Assembly (NCBI RefSeq): GCF_036226685.1
Contig: NZ_CP109009.1
Span: forward strand, 3,224,001-3,288,000
DNA from: Streptomyces sp. NBC_00690
GTDB taxonomy: Bacteria > Actinomycetota > Actinomycetes > Streptomycetales > Streptomycetaceae
Reading direction: 5' to 3'
Length of the DNA: 64,000 nt
In this document: piece after piece, positions 42,829 to 51,250 of the stretch
How the letters are laid out: every line of letters begins with the position of its first letter
How positions within the stretch are numbered: position 1 is the first letter of the stretch
Position numbers and translations under genes: made by a program
Notes under the pieces: generated by a model
What the model saw: the letters and a program-made list of their open reading frames with translations, nothing else
What the model was told of the DNA's origin: nothing
The model's database searches: none

Positions 42829-44511
42829 CTACAGATGCGTGGGCGCGAACATCTTCAACAGTGCGGGCAGCACCACCACCGAGGGTCCCGGCTCGCTCAG
42901 CGCCTTGGCCAGGTCCTCACCGAGTGCGTCGGGCGTCGTACGGATCCCGGGCACCCCGAACGACTCGGCCAGTGCCACGAAGTCGGGGCGGGCAAGCTCG
43001 GTCGCCGATGCCTCGCCAAAGGCGTCCGTCATGTATTCGCGGAGGATGCCGTATCCACCGTCATCGACGATGAGCCAGGTGACGGGAAGCCCGTACTGCT
43101 TGGCAGTGGCCAGTTCGGCGATCGAGTACATGGCGCCCCCGTCGCCCGAGACCGCGAGCACGGGACGCGTGGGATCGGCGACGGCCGCACCGAGCGCCGC
43201 GGGGAAGGCATAGCCGAGTCCGCCCGAGCCCTGGGCCGAGTGCATGGTGTTGGGGCGCCGTGCGTCGAAGGCGGCCCAGGCCCAGTAGGACAGGATCGTC
43301 ATGTCCCAGAAGCTGGGGGCGGCATCGGGCAGGGCCCGACGGACGGCGGTCAGCAGGGACTGTTCGAGCGTTCGGTCCTGCGCGGCGATCCGTGCACCGA
43401 CCTGGTCGAGAAGCGCCCGCACTCGCTCGGGTGCCTTGTCGTCGGGTCGGGCTTCCACCGTCTCTAGCAGGGCCGAGAGTGCGATCCTGGCGTCGGCGTG
43501 GATGCCGATCGCCGGGTGATTGGACTCCAGTTTCCCGGCGTCGGCCTCGATCTGGATGATCCGACCGCGCGGGGCGAAGGTGTGGTAATTCGAGGAGAGT
43601 TCGCCGAGCCCGGACCCGATCACGAGGAGGACGTCCGCGTCCTCCAGGAAGTCGGTGGTGTGCCGGTCCTCGATCCAGGACTGGAGGGACAGCGGGTGCG
43701 CCCAGGGAAACGCCCCTTTGCCACCGTAGGTGGTCACCACGGGGGCATTGACCCGCTCGGCGAGCGCGCGCAGCTTCCCGGCCGCGTCCGAGCGGACCAC
43801 TCCGCCGCCCGCGATGATCGCAGGGCGCTGTGCACCGGCCAGCAGATGTGCGGCCACGGCCGTCAGTTCCGGCCGGGGCAGCAGGTCATCGGGGGTGGCG
43901 TCGACGGCGGTGACCACCGGTAGCACGGTCTCGGCGAGGAGGACGTCCTGCGGGATCTCCACCCACACCGGCCCGTGCGGGGCGGTGAGTGCCGACTGCC
44001 AGGCCGCGGCGACCGCGGACGGGATCTGGGAGGCGGTACGGGCAGTGTGGACCGATTTCACCAGGTCGCGGGCGGACGCCTGCTGGTCGCGCAGTTCGTG
44101 GAGGTAGCCGTGGCGCCCGCCGCCGAGCCCTGCGGAGGGAATCTGGCTGGAGATCGCCAGTACCGGGGAGCTGCCTGCGGCGGCCTCCTGGAGCGCGGCG
44201 AGCGACATCAGCGCGCCCGGCCCGGTGGAGAGGAGCAGCGGCGCGACCTCGCCGGTGATCCGTCCGTAGGCGTCGGCGGCGAAGCCCGCGTTGTTCTCGA
44301 TCCGCAGCCCCACGTACGTCAGTGAGGAGCGGCGCAGTGCGTCGAAGAGTCCCAGGGCGTGCTGTCCGGGCAGTCCGAAGACGGTGGTGGCGCCGAGGCC
44401 CCGCAGGGTCTCGATGACGAGGTCACCGCCGGTGCGACCGGGCGGCGGGTTCAGCGCCGCCTCGATCTGCCGCGCGGTGGGCTTCAGTTCGACGTCGTGG
44501 TCGTGGGTCAC
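42829..44511 (-). CDS. Thiamine-diphosphate-dependent enzyme (acetolactate synthase-like; possible 2-ketoarginine decarboxylase)
   Basis: A 560-residue TPP enzyme with the three usual domains: N-terminal [20 protein letters not shown] and the cofactor-activating glutamate in [15 protein letters not shown]; the middle domain around [15 protein letters not shown]; and the C-terminal [20 protein letters not shown] with the Mg2+/diphosphate motif. ATG at 44511 overlaps the ureohydrolase stop by four bases, so the two work together. A TPP enzyme coupled to a guanidino-hydrolase recalls AruI, the 559-residue Pseudomonas 2-ketoarginine decarboxylase, followed by guanidinobutyrase. This pathway call is inference; a generic acetolactate-synthase-type enzyme is the alternative. 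Confidence 0.85.
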   Translation of the reverse strand: MTHDHDVELKPTARQIEAALNPPPGRTGGDLVIETLRGLGATTVFGLPGQHALGLFDALRRSSLTYVGLRIENNAGFAADAYGRITGEVAPLLLSTGPGALMSLAALQEAAAGSSPVLAISSQIPSAGLGGGRHGYLHELRDQQASARDLVKSVHTARTASQIPSAVAAAWQSALTAPHGPVWVEIPQDVLLAETVLPVVTAVDATPDDLLPRPELTAVAAHLLAGAQRPAIIAGGGVVRSDAAGKLRALAERVNAPVVTTYGGKGAFPWAHPLSLQSWIEDRHTTDFLEDADVLLVIGSGLGELSSNYHTFAPRGRIIQIEADAGKLESNHPAIGIHADARIALSALLETVEARPDDKAPERVRALLDQVGARIAAQDRTLEQSLLTAVRRALPDAAPSFWDMTILSYWAWAAFDARRPNTMHSAQGSGGLGYAFPAALGAAVADPTRPVLAVSGDGGAMYSIAELATAKQYGLPVTWLIVDDGGYGILREYMTDAFGEASATELARPDFVALAESFGVPGIRTTPDALGEDLAKALSEPGPSVVVLPALLKMFAPTHL

Positions 44512-45482
44512 TGTCCATCCCTCGCAGCGGCGATCTGCCGCGTCATGATCGTGGTCAGTTCGTACGCGGTGTGTGAGGCGGCCACCGCGGTGATCTCGGC
44601 ATGGTCGTACGCGGGCGCGACCTCGACGACGTCGGCGGACACGAGGTTGCAGGAGGCGAGGCCGCGCAGGATCTCCAGGAGTTCCCGGGAGGTCATACCG
44701 CCGGCCTCGGGGGTGCCCGTACCGGGCGCATGCGCGGGGTCGAGGCAGTCGATGTCGATGGAGATGTACAGCGGTCGGTCGCCGATGCGCTGGCGCAGTT
44801 GGTCGGCGATCTCGTCGGCGCCGCGGCGGTAGACGTCGGCGGAGGTGACGATGCCGAAGCCGAGCTTCTCGTCGTCGGTCAGGTCCTGCCTGCCGTACAG
44901 GGGCCCGCGGATGCCGACGTGGGAGAGGGCGGAGGTGTCGAGGATGCCCTCTTCGACGGCGCGGCGGAACGGGGTGCCGTGCGTGTACTCGGCGCCGAAG
45001 TAGGTGTCCCAGGTGTCGAGGTGGGCGTCGAAGTGGAGCAAAGCGACGGGCCCGTGCTTCTTGGCGACCGAGCGCAGCAGCGGCAGGGCGATGGTGTGGT
45101 CGCCGCCGAGGGTCATCAGTCGGGCGCCGGTGCCCAGCAGGTCGTCCGCTGCGGCCTCGATGGTTTCGACGGCCTCGTTGATGTTGAAGGGGTTGGCGGC
45201 GATGTCACCCGCGTCGGCGACCTGCGCCAGGGCGAAGGGGGACGCGTCCTGGGCGGGGTTGTAGGGGCGCAGCAGTCGGGACGCCTCACGGATGGCGTTG
45301 CCGCCGAAGCGGGCGCCGGGACGGTAGGAGACTCCGGCGTCGAAGGGCACTCCGACGACGGCGACGTCGGTGCTGCCGACCTCGTCGAGTCGCGGCAGCC
45401 TGGCGAACGTCGCGGGTCCGGCGTACCGCGGGATGCGGGACGAGTCGATGGGACCACGCGGCTGCTCGGTGCTGCTGCTCAT
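44508..45482 (-). CDS. speB: Ureohydrolase (agmatinase / guanidinobutyrase family)
   Basis: A 324-residue arginase-superfamily enzyme that hydrolyses a guanidino compound to an amine and urea at a dinuclear manganese site. Metal ligands: [27 protein letters not shown] and [20 protein letters not shown]. Family members act on agmatine, 4-guanidinobutyrate or 3-guanidinopropionate, and sequence alone does not separate these. Coupling to a TPP decarboxylase-like gene suggests guanidinobutyrate from the arginine transaminase route. ATG at 45482; upstream is a region of repeats before the divergent VOC gene. Family confident, symbol by general similarity. Confidence 0.88.
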   Translation of the reverse strand: MSSSTEQPRGPIDSSRIPRYAGPATFARLPRLDEVGSTDVAVVGVPFDAGVSYRPGARFGGNAIREASRLLRPYNPAQDASPFALAQVADAGDIAANPFNINEAVETIEAAADDLLGTGARLMTLGGDHTIALPLLRSVAKKHGPVALLHFDAHLDTWDTYFGAEYTHGTPFRRAVEEGILDTSALSHVGIRGPLYGRQDLTDDEKLGFGIVTSADVYRRGADEIADQLRQRIGDRPLYISIDIDCLDPAHAPGTGTPEAGGMTSRELLEILRGLASCNLVSADVVEVAPAYDHAEITAVAASHTAYELTTIMTRQIAAARDGQ

Positions 45483-45849
45483 ATCCGTTGCCTCTTCTTC
45501 CTGCGCTTCGTTGCCTTTTCGACTTTAAGGGCAGGGGTTCGAATACCGAAGCGGAGGGTGTGCCTGCGGTATGGGGGGCGGCTTGCTGTGGTGCGGGGCG
45601 GCCCAGCCCTCAGGCGGGTGAGGGGTGCAGAGGGAGCACCCAGGGCTGGGGGCTGGCCGCCGTGGGCGGCTGGCGGACACCGATGACTTTCGCCGCTGCG
45701 GACGGTCATGACCTTGTATGCCTGCGCTGATCGCGTGGACAACGTGCATGCGCGCGTTGATCGCGCGGACAAGCAACACGGGGACAAGCAACGCGCGGGG
45801 AAAGAACGCGGGAAAAGAACGCGCGGACAAAGATGAGAGGGCACACCCC
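45483..45849. other. Divergent intergenic region with short repeats
   Basis: Contains the promoters of the ureohydrolase operon (minus) and the VOC gene (plus). Bases 45725-45833 hold imperfect repeats of GATCGCG(T/C)GGACAA and GCGCGGGGAAAGAAC types. The frame through them is open into the VOC protein, but the Arg/Thr-rich translation is not protein-like. Confidence 0.5.
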
Positions 45850-46224
45850 ATGGCAACTCCGAGCAACATCACCGGACTCGGCGTCATCCTCGGCACCACG
45901 GACCCCGAGCCGCTCATCGAGTGGTATCGCGCGGCCCTGGAGCCGCTCGGCGCCCGCTGGGAGGAGCATCTGCTCGTCATCGGGCAGCAGACGATCATCG
46001 GCTTCAACCAGCGCGACGACATCGCGGACAGCGCCACGGAACCCGGTAGACACATGATCAACATCACTGTGCGTGATATTCGTGCGGCTGAGAAGCATCT
46101 CAACGCTATGGGTGTGACCTGGGTGCGACCGGTCGAGGACACGGGAGGCGGATGGTTCTTCTCCACCGTCGTGGACCCGGTCGGCAACTACCTCCAGATC
46201 CTCCAAGGTCCCGACACGCCCTGA
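45850..46224 (+). CDS. VOC (glyoxalase/bleomycin-resistance fold) family protein
   Basis: A 124-residue protein with one vicinal-oxygen-chelate unit: starts SNITGLGVILGTTDPEPLIE, with the beta-alpha-beta repeats ending DIRAAEKHLNAMGVTWVRPV and FFSTVVDPVGNYLQILQ. The metal-ligand glutamate or histidine pattern of true glyoxalases is only partly present (His in GRHMINITV, the C-terminal QILQ instead of ELxE), so it may be a binding protein. ATG at 45850 with GAGAGGG upstream; the frame continues 44 codons further left through repeats that I exclude. Not linked to neighbours. Confidence 0.82.
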   Translation: MATPSNITGLGVILGTTDPEPLIEWYRAALEPLGARWEEHLLVIGQQTIIGFNQRDDIADSATEPGRHMINITVRDIRAAEKHLNAMGVTWVRPVEDTGGGWFFSTVVDPVGNYLQILQGPDTP

Positions 46225-46361
46225 GCCGGCCTGAACCACCCTCGCCCCACCGACTCACATCGCCACCCCACCCAACTCGAATCGTCCCGCCCCGACCGCT
46301 GTGACGCAGGTTGCCCCAGGAGCCCTGGACAGCCCCGAGAACCAACGGGTAACTTCGACTG

Positions 46362-46375
46362 AGCAAGCGCTTAGA
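46362..46375. promoter_or_regulatory. Palindromic operator before the acyl-CoA dehydrogenase
   Basis: AGCAAGCGCTTAGA centres on the perfect palindrome AAGCGCTT (46365-46372), 26 bases upstream of the start codon. Sites of this kind precede fatty-acid or branched-chain degradation genes controlled by TetR-type repressors. The regulator is not in the window. Confidence 0.45.
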
Positions 46376-46397
46376 CATCTCACCGAGGGAGGCGTAA

Positions 46398-47555
46398 GTG
46401 CGCCGCAGCGTTTACAACGAGGACCACGAGGCGTTCCGGGAGACCGTACGCGCCTTCATCGAGGCCGAGGTCGTCCCCGTCTACGACGAGTGGTACGCGG
46501 CGGGCCAGGCGCCACGCGACTTCTACTACAAGCTCGGCGAGCTGGGCATCTTCGGCATCGAGGTGCCCGAGGAGTACGGCGGCGCCGGTGAGGAATCGTT
46601 CAAGTTCCAGGCCGTCATCACGGAGGAGTCGGCCCGGGCAGGGGTCTCCTTCGGCGGCTCAGGAGTCCATGTCGCGCTCTGCCTCCCGTACCTCATCGGC
46701 TATGCCACCGACGAGCAGAAGAAGCGCTGGTTGCCCGACTTCGTCAGCGGCGCGGCCATGTACGCCATCGCCATGACCGAGCCTGGCACCGGCTCCGACC
46801 TGGCCGGGATGAAGACCACCGCCAAGCTCTCCGATGACGGTACGCACTACGTCCTCAACGGCTCGAAGACCTTCATCACCGGTGGTGTGCACGCCGACAA
46901 GATGATCGTCTGCGCCCGTACGGCAGCCTCCACCCCCGAGGACCGCCGCCATGGCATATCCCTCTTCGTGGTGGACACCAAGGCGGAGGGGTACGCGGTC
47001 GGCCGCAAGCTCGACAAGCTCGGCCTGAAGACCTCGGACACCGCCGAGCTGTCCTTCTCCGACGTCAAAGTCCCGGCCGATGACCTCCTCGGCGAGGAGA
47101 ACAAGGGCTTCTCCTACCTCGGACAGAACCTCCCCCAGGAGCGTCTGGCGATCGCGGTCGGCGCCTACGCCCAGGCCAGCGCCGCGATCCGGTTCACCCA
47201 GCAGTACGTCACCGACCGTACGGTCTTCGGCAAGACGGTCGCCTCCTTCCAGAACACGAAGTTCGAACTGGCGGCCTGCAAGGCCGAGGTGGACGCAGCC
47301 GAAGCCGTCGTGGATCGCGCGCTCGAAGCGCATGACGCAGGCGAGCTGACCGCCGCCGAGGCCGCATCGGCGAAGCTGTTCTGCACCGAAGTCGCCCATC
47401 GGGTCATCGACAAGTGCCTCCAACTGCACGGCGGCTACGGCTATATGAACGAGTACCCCATCGCCCGCCTCTACGCCGATAACCGCGTCAACCGCATCTA
47501 CGGCGGCACCAGCGAAGTCATGAAGTCGATCATCGCCAAGTCCATGGGTCTGTAG
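46398..47555 (+). CDS. Acyl-CoA dehydrogenase
   Basis: A 385-residue FAD enzyme that introduces the trans-2 double bond into acyl-CoA. GTG at 46398 (VRRSVYNEDHEAFRETVRAF) follows GGGAGG. Family signatures: ALTEPGTGSDLAGMKTTA-like (here AMTEPGTGSDLAGMKTTAK), FITGG, the FAD-binding QNLPQERLAIAVG and QLHGGYGYMNEYPIARLYAD, ending IYGGTSEVMKSIIAKSMGL with the catalytic glutamate in the GTSE loop. Followed after five bases by a thioesterase, so the two are likely cotranscribed. Substrate chain length cannot be told; in Streptomyces some relatives act in valine or leucine breakdown. Confidence 0.92.
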   Translation: MRRSVYNEDHEAFRETVRAFIEAEVVPVYDEWYAAGQAPRDFYYKLGELGIFGIEVPEEYGGAGEESFKFQAVITEESARAGVSFGGSGVHVALCLPYLIGYATDEQKKRWLPDFVSGAAMYAIAMTEPGTGSDLAGMKTTAKLSDDGTHYVLNGSKTFITGGVHADKMIVCARTAASTPEDRRHGISLFVVDTKAEGYAVGRKLDKLGLKTSDTAELSFSDVKVPADDLLGEENKGFSYLGQNLPQERLAIAVGAYAQASAAIRFTQQYVTDRTVFGKTVASFQNTKFELAACKAEVDAAEAVVDRALEAHDAGELTAAEAASAKLFCTEVAHRVIDKCLQLHGGYGYMNEYPIARLYADNRVNRIYGGTSEVMKSIIAKSMGL

Positions 47556-47560
47556 CCGCC

Positions 47561-48439
47561 GTGAACAGCAGTAGCACCGCACTCGACGACCTGCTCGACC
47601 TCCTCGATCTGGAGCGGATCGAGCAGGACGTCTTCCGTGGACAGTCGCGGCCCTCGGTCATCCCGCGGGTCTTCGGCGGACAGGTCGCGGCCCAGGCCCT
47701 GGTGGCCGCGGGCCGCACCGTCCCCGCGGACCGCACGGCCCACTCGCTCCACGCCTACTTCCTGCGCACGGGCGATGCGGGCGCCCCGATCGTCTACACG
47801 GTCGACCGCATCCGCGACGGGCGCTCCTTCACCACGCGCCGGGTCGTCGCCGTCCAGCACGGCCAGCCGATCTTCCACCTCTCGGCCTCCTTTCAGACGT
47901 ACGAGGAAGGGTTGGAGCACCAGGCCCCCATGCCCTCGGCGCCACCGCCCGAGTCGCTCCCCACGGCGGAGGAGATCCTCCCGGCCTACTCCGACGTCAT
48001 CGATCCGCGCGTCGCGGAACGACTGTTGGAGGCCCGGGCCGCCGTCGACCTGCGCTATGTGGACGCCCCACCGTTCGCCAGCGTCGGCGAGGTGCGCGAA
48101 CCGCGCTCCCAGGTCTGGTTCCGCGCCAACGGCAAGCTCGCCGACGACCCGTTGCTGCACATCTGCCTGGTGACGTACGTATCCGACATGACCCTGCTCG
48201 ACTCGGTGCTGCTCGCGCACGGTCGGGGCGGCTGGGCCGTCGGCGATGTGGTGGGCGCTTCCCTGGACCACGCCATGTGGTTCCACCGCCCGTTCCGCGC
48301 GGACGAATGGCTGCTGTACGACCAGGAGTCGGCGTCGTCCTCCGGCGGCAGGGGCCTGGGCCAGGCACGCATCTACACCGAGGACGGCCGGCTGGCGGTC
48401 TCGGTGATCCAGGAGGGAGTGGTGCGCGTCCCGCGCTGA
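47561..48439 (+). CDS. tesB: Acyl-CoA thioesterase II (TesB family)
   Basis: A 292-residue double-hotdog thioesterase that hydrolyses acyl-CoA to free acid and CoA. N-terminal hotdog: VFRGQSRPSVIPRVFGGQVA (the GGQ helix region), HSLHAYFLRTGDAGAPIVYT, FTTRRVVAVQHGQPIFHLSA. C-terminal hotdog: YVSDMTLLDSVLLAHG (catalytic Asp), GASLDHAMWFHRPFRADEWL and GLGQARIYTEDGRLAVSVIQ. GTG at 47561, five bases after the acyl-CoA dehydrogenase stop. The pairing suggests a role in clearing acyl-CoA intermediates. A 32-bp direct repeat begins at its stop codon. Confidence 0.92.
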   Translation: MNSSSTALDDLLDLLDLERIEQDVFRGQSRPSVIPRVFGGQVAAQALVAAGRTVPADRTAHSLHAYFLRTGDAGAPIVYTVDRIRDGRSFTTRRVVAVQHGQPIFHLSASFQTYEEGLEHQAPMPSAPPPESLPTAEEILPAYSDVIDPRVAERLLEARAAVDLRYVDAPPFASVGEVREPRSQVWFRANGKLADDPLLHICLVTYVSDMTLLDSVLLAHGRGGWAVGDVVGASLDHAMWFHRPFRADEWLLYDQESASSSGGRGLGQARIYTEDGRLAVSVIQEGVVRVPR

Positions 48440-48502
48440 GCCCGACCGAAGGCCAGAAGCCCCTGCGCAGAGCCCAACCGAAGCTCAGAAGGCCCCGCCC
48501 AG
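48439..48502. repeat. 32-bp tandem duplication at the tesB stop codon
   Basis: 48439-48470 and 48471-48502 share the pattern GCCCxACCGAAGxxCAGAAG then CCCC and GCxCAGA, with about seven mismatches. The first copy begins on the last base of the thioesterase stop. Confidence 0.75.
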
Positions 48503-48587
48503 ATCCACGAGCCGCTTCCGGTGGATGAGATGTGCCGCTGAGCGTGGGTCCCGCACCGGGGATGAAGCAGAGCATACGGTCACGGAT

Positions 48588-49568
48588 ATGAGCGAACCGG
48601 ACAGCGGGGCGGCTGTGCCCACCGAGAGCACCTTCACCGTCATCGTGGCGGCGGTCGCCAATCTCGGCATCGCCGTGGCAAAGGCGATCGCGGGGATCAT
48701 CAGCGGCTCCAGCGCCATGCTCTCCGAGGCGGCGCACTCGGTGGCGGACACCGTCACCGAACTACTCCTGCTGACCGCGCTGAAGCGCAGCGAACGGCCG
48801 GCGGACGAGGAGCACCCCCTCGGGTACGGGCCCGAGCGCTACGTCTGGGCACTGCTCGCCTCCGTCGCCACCTTCGTCGGCGGCGCGGTGTTCGCGATCT
48901 ATGACGGCATCCACACCCTCACCCACGGCGAGGAGTTGGGCGACCCGCTCATCTCCTACATCGTGCTCGCCATCGCCTTCGTCCTCGAAGGCTTCTCGCT
49001 ACGGACCGGGGTGCGCCAGATCCGCGCGGAGGCCGCCCTCCTCGGCACACCTGCCGGCCACTACCTCAAGGTGACCCCGGACACGGCGGTCAAGGCGGTC
49101 GTCATGGAGGACACGGCCGCCCTCGCCGGACTGCTGCTGGCGGCGGGCGGCCTGCTCGGCGCACAGCTCAGCGGTTCGGGGATCTTCGACGGTGTCGCGT
49201 CGATCCTCATCGGGGTACTGCTGGTGTACGTGGCGTGGGAACTGGGCCGCAGCAACGCCCAGTTCCTCATCGGCCGTGCACTCCCCCGTCGGATGCGGGA
49301 AGCGGTGGTGGACGAGATCCTCACCGTTCCGCACATCGTGGCCGTACTGGAGCTGACCACCCTGATCCAGGGCCCGAAGGAGATCCTGATCGCGGCGAAG
49401 GTCGACTTCCGGGACGCCTCCAGCGCCCGCCAGGTCGAATGGGCCTGCGAGGAGGCGGAGGAGCAACTCCGGGAACGCTTCCCCGCGATCAGACGGGTGT
49501 ACCTCGACCCGACACCGGGCCTGGGGGACGAGGCTTCGACTCCCGGCCTGGGAGACGGGGCTCCATGA
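48588..49568 (+). CDS. Cation diffusion facilitator family transporter
   Basis: A 326-residue CDF-type metal transporter. Six helices: TFTVIVAAVANLGIAVAKAI, then the metal-site helix SAMLSEAAHSVADTVTELLL (His and Asp ligands), YVWALLASVATFVGGAVFAI, YIVLAIAFVLEGFSLR, the second metal helix region VVMEDTAALAGLLLAAGGLL and GVASILIGVLLVYVAWELG. A C-terminal cytoplasmic domain follows. Probable substrates are Zn2+, Fe2+ or Mn2+. ATG at 48588 (MSEPDSGAAVPTESTFT). A nine-residue near-repeat at the C-terminus (TPGLGDEAS, TPGLGDGAP) lies where the convergent endonuclease gene overlaps. Confidence 0.87.
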   Translation: MSEPDSGAAVPTESTFTVIVAAVANLGIAVAKAIAGIISGSSAMLSEAAHSVADTVTELLLLTALKRSERPADEEHPLGYGPERYVWALLASVATFVGGAVFAIYDGIHTLTHGEELGDPLISYIVLAIAFVLEGFSLRTGVRQIRAEAALLGTPAGHYLKVTPDTAVKAVVMEDTAALAGLLLAAGGLLGAQLSGSGIFDGVASILIGVLLVYVAWELGRSNAQFLIGRALPRRMREAVVDEILTVPHIVAVLELTTLIQGPKEILIAAKVDFRDASSARQVEWACEEAEEQLRERFPAIRRVYLDPTPGLGDEASTPGLGDGAP

Positions 49569-50502
49569 GGCTCGTGTCCAACACCACCGGCAGATGATCG
49601 GAGACGGCCCGCGCCTCGGGGGTGTCATGGGTGCGGTACGACTCCACCGGTAGCCCCCGTACGAGGATGTGGTCCAGCCGCAGGGCGATCCCCTCACCGC
49701 CGTGTCCGACGGTCGCGGCCCTGGCCCGCCCGGTGAGTGCCTGCGGATCGATCCACCCGGCGTTGACCAGGACCGCCAGGGCACGCCGGTCCATCGGCCC
49801 GAAGCTCCCATCGGGAGCGATCAGCCGATGCCGCGCGTGCAGATTCCGGGGCAGGCGCTCCCAGTCCACCGGTTCGACGTCATCCGCGCCCGGGCAGTGG
49901 AGATCGCCCAGGAGGAGGGCTCGATCCGGCATCCCCGGGAGGGTGCCGGCGTAGTCGGTCAGACAACGCGCCTCGGCGAGCCGGCGATCTCCGTCGATAT
50001 GAGTGAGGTGGGTCGCGAGGACGAGTACGTCGTGGCGATCACCTTCGGTGTGAACGGGTCGCAGCCGTGCCCTGATCAACGCATGGTGGTACACGCCCGC
50101 CCCGAGGGTGCGTCGACCGATCAGCCGTAGCGTGCTGGGTCGGTAGAGCAGGGCCGTGTGATTGCGGCCGTCGCCCAACCGGGAGGGCTCCATCCGCACC
50201 GGGACCATGCCGAGCACGTCCGTCATCCAGAGCAGCCGGCGTTCCTCGTCCGCGTCCCAGAAGGTGCACTCCTGAAGGGCGAGCACATCGGGGCGCAAGG
50301 CGGCCAGCACTTCGGACTGTCCCCTCAGTCGGCGCTCCAGGACACCGTCCACCCCGCCGAGGTCGAGATTCCAGCTCACGGCCCGGATGTTCCCGACGCC
50401 GACGCCGACGCCGACGCCGCACCGGTCCCGTAAGTCGTCCAGGCCCTTCAGTGCCCGCACCCAGCGGGCGAGGTCGACCATGTCGGGACTCACCGTCGGC
50501 AT
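49489..50502 (-). CDS. Endonuclease/exonuclease/phosphatase family protein
   Basis: A 337-residue EEP-fold metal-dependent hydrolase. N-terminal NIRAVSWNLDLGG and ALRPDVLALQECTFWD (catalytic glutamate), middle LVLATHLTHIDGDRRLAEAR and ALLLGDLHCPGADD, C-terminal LDHILVRGLPVESYRTHD and AVSDHLPVVLD (the SDH motif). No signal peptide, so it is cytoplasmic; the substrate (DNA, RNA or phosphoester) is unknown. ATG at 50502 overlaps the upstream HATPase stop (TGATG). Near the N-terminus GVGVGVG comes from tandem GACGCC repeats. The 3' end overlaps the cation transporter by 80 bases on the opposite strand. Confidence 0.85.
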   Translation of the reverse strand: MPTVSPDMVDLARWVRALKGLDDLRDRCGVGVGVGVGNIRAVSWNLDLGGVDGVLERRLRGQSEVLAALRPDVLALQECTFWDADEERRLLWMTDVLGMVPVRMEPSRLGDGRNHTALLYRPSTLRLIGRRTLGAGVYHHALIRARLRPVHTEGDRHDVLVLATHLTHIDGDRRLAEARCLTDYAGTLPGMPDRALLLGDLHCPGADDVEPVDWERLPRNLHARHRLIAPDGSFGPMDRRALAVLVNAGWIDPQALTGRARAATVGHGGEGIALRLDHILVRGLPVESYRTHDTPEARAVSDHLPVVLDTSLMEPRLPGRESKPRPPGPVSGRGTPV

Positions 50503-50993
50503 CAGGACTCCCGGGGCAGGGCGAGTGCACACCACACGCGCCCGTCGGAGGAGGCCACTCCCCAGGACTCGGCGAGCGCATCGACCAGATACAGCCCCCG
50601 ACCGCCTTCCTCCCAGGGCTCTGCCTGCCGTGGCCGAGGCTGCGGGCCGCTGCCACCACCACCGACTTCGATCCGCACATGGGTGGTGGTACGCCCCAGC
50701 CATACGCGAACGCTGTCCCCGCTCCCGTGCTGAAAGGCATTGGTCACCAACTCGGAGATCACCAACTCGGCGTCCTCGGCCAGCCCCTCCATCCCCCAGT
50801 GCTGAAGCTGCACCCGCCCCAGCCCCCGCACCTGCCCGGGCCGCGCCCGATCCAACGCACTGAGCTGCTCCCCGGGCGCAGTGGTCCGCCCGAACCGGAT
50901 CTCAAAGCCGGGGGTGGGAGGCGGGAGGTACGGGGTGAAGGTGCCGGTGTGGCGCACGGTGGGGGTGGGTGGGGGTGTGGTTCTGATCGTCAT
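50502..50993 (-). CDS. ATP-binding protein of the anti-sigma factor / RsbW type (HATPase_c)
   Basis: A 163-residue serine-protein-kinase-like HATPase common in Streptomyces. ATG at 50993 (MTIRTTPPPTPTVRH); the longer frame upstream is unlikely. The N box is ELVISELVTNAFQHGSGDS and the later glycine motif GRGLYLVDALAESWGV. The segment expected to hold the conserved DxGxG aspartate instead reads RIEVGGGGSGPQPRP, so ATP binding may be weak. It lies back-to-back with an XRE/DUF397 pair, the usual Streptomyces trio that regulates development or secondary metabolism. Function inferred from this context. Confidence 0.85.
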   Translation of the reverse strand: MTIRTTPPPTPTVRHTGTFTPYLPPPTPGFEIRFGRTTAPGEQLSALDRARPGQVRGLGRVQLQHWGMEGLAEDAELVISELVTNAFQHGSGDSVRVWLGRTTTHVRIEVGGGGSGPQPRPRQAEPWEEGGRGLYLVDALAESWGVASSDGRVWCALALPRES

Positions 50994-51250
50994 GACCAGC
51001 CCTCCGCTACCTGTGGACAGACTGCACGCCAGTTGACCCACCAAGGTCCGGATGGCAAGCGGATGTCCGAAATGACTGACAACAACTACCGTCCTGCATC
51101 TGCGAGTTAACCTGCAACTGAATCTGCAATCGCGGAGAAATTGGCACATGCCAGCGCCCCGACAGGGGCTTGCCCAAGGGGGAACTGCGGGTGGGAGACT
51201 CGTTACACGCGCTCTCCATGGGCCAACAGGGCGTCAGGAGGCACCATCAG

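Noticed and set aside
45718..45849. Longer N-terminus for the VOC protein
   Set aside because: The 44 extra codons come from imperfect repeats and are not protein-like; a ribosome binding site supports ATG 45850.
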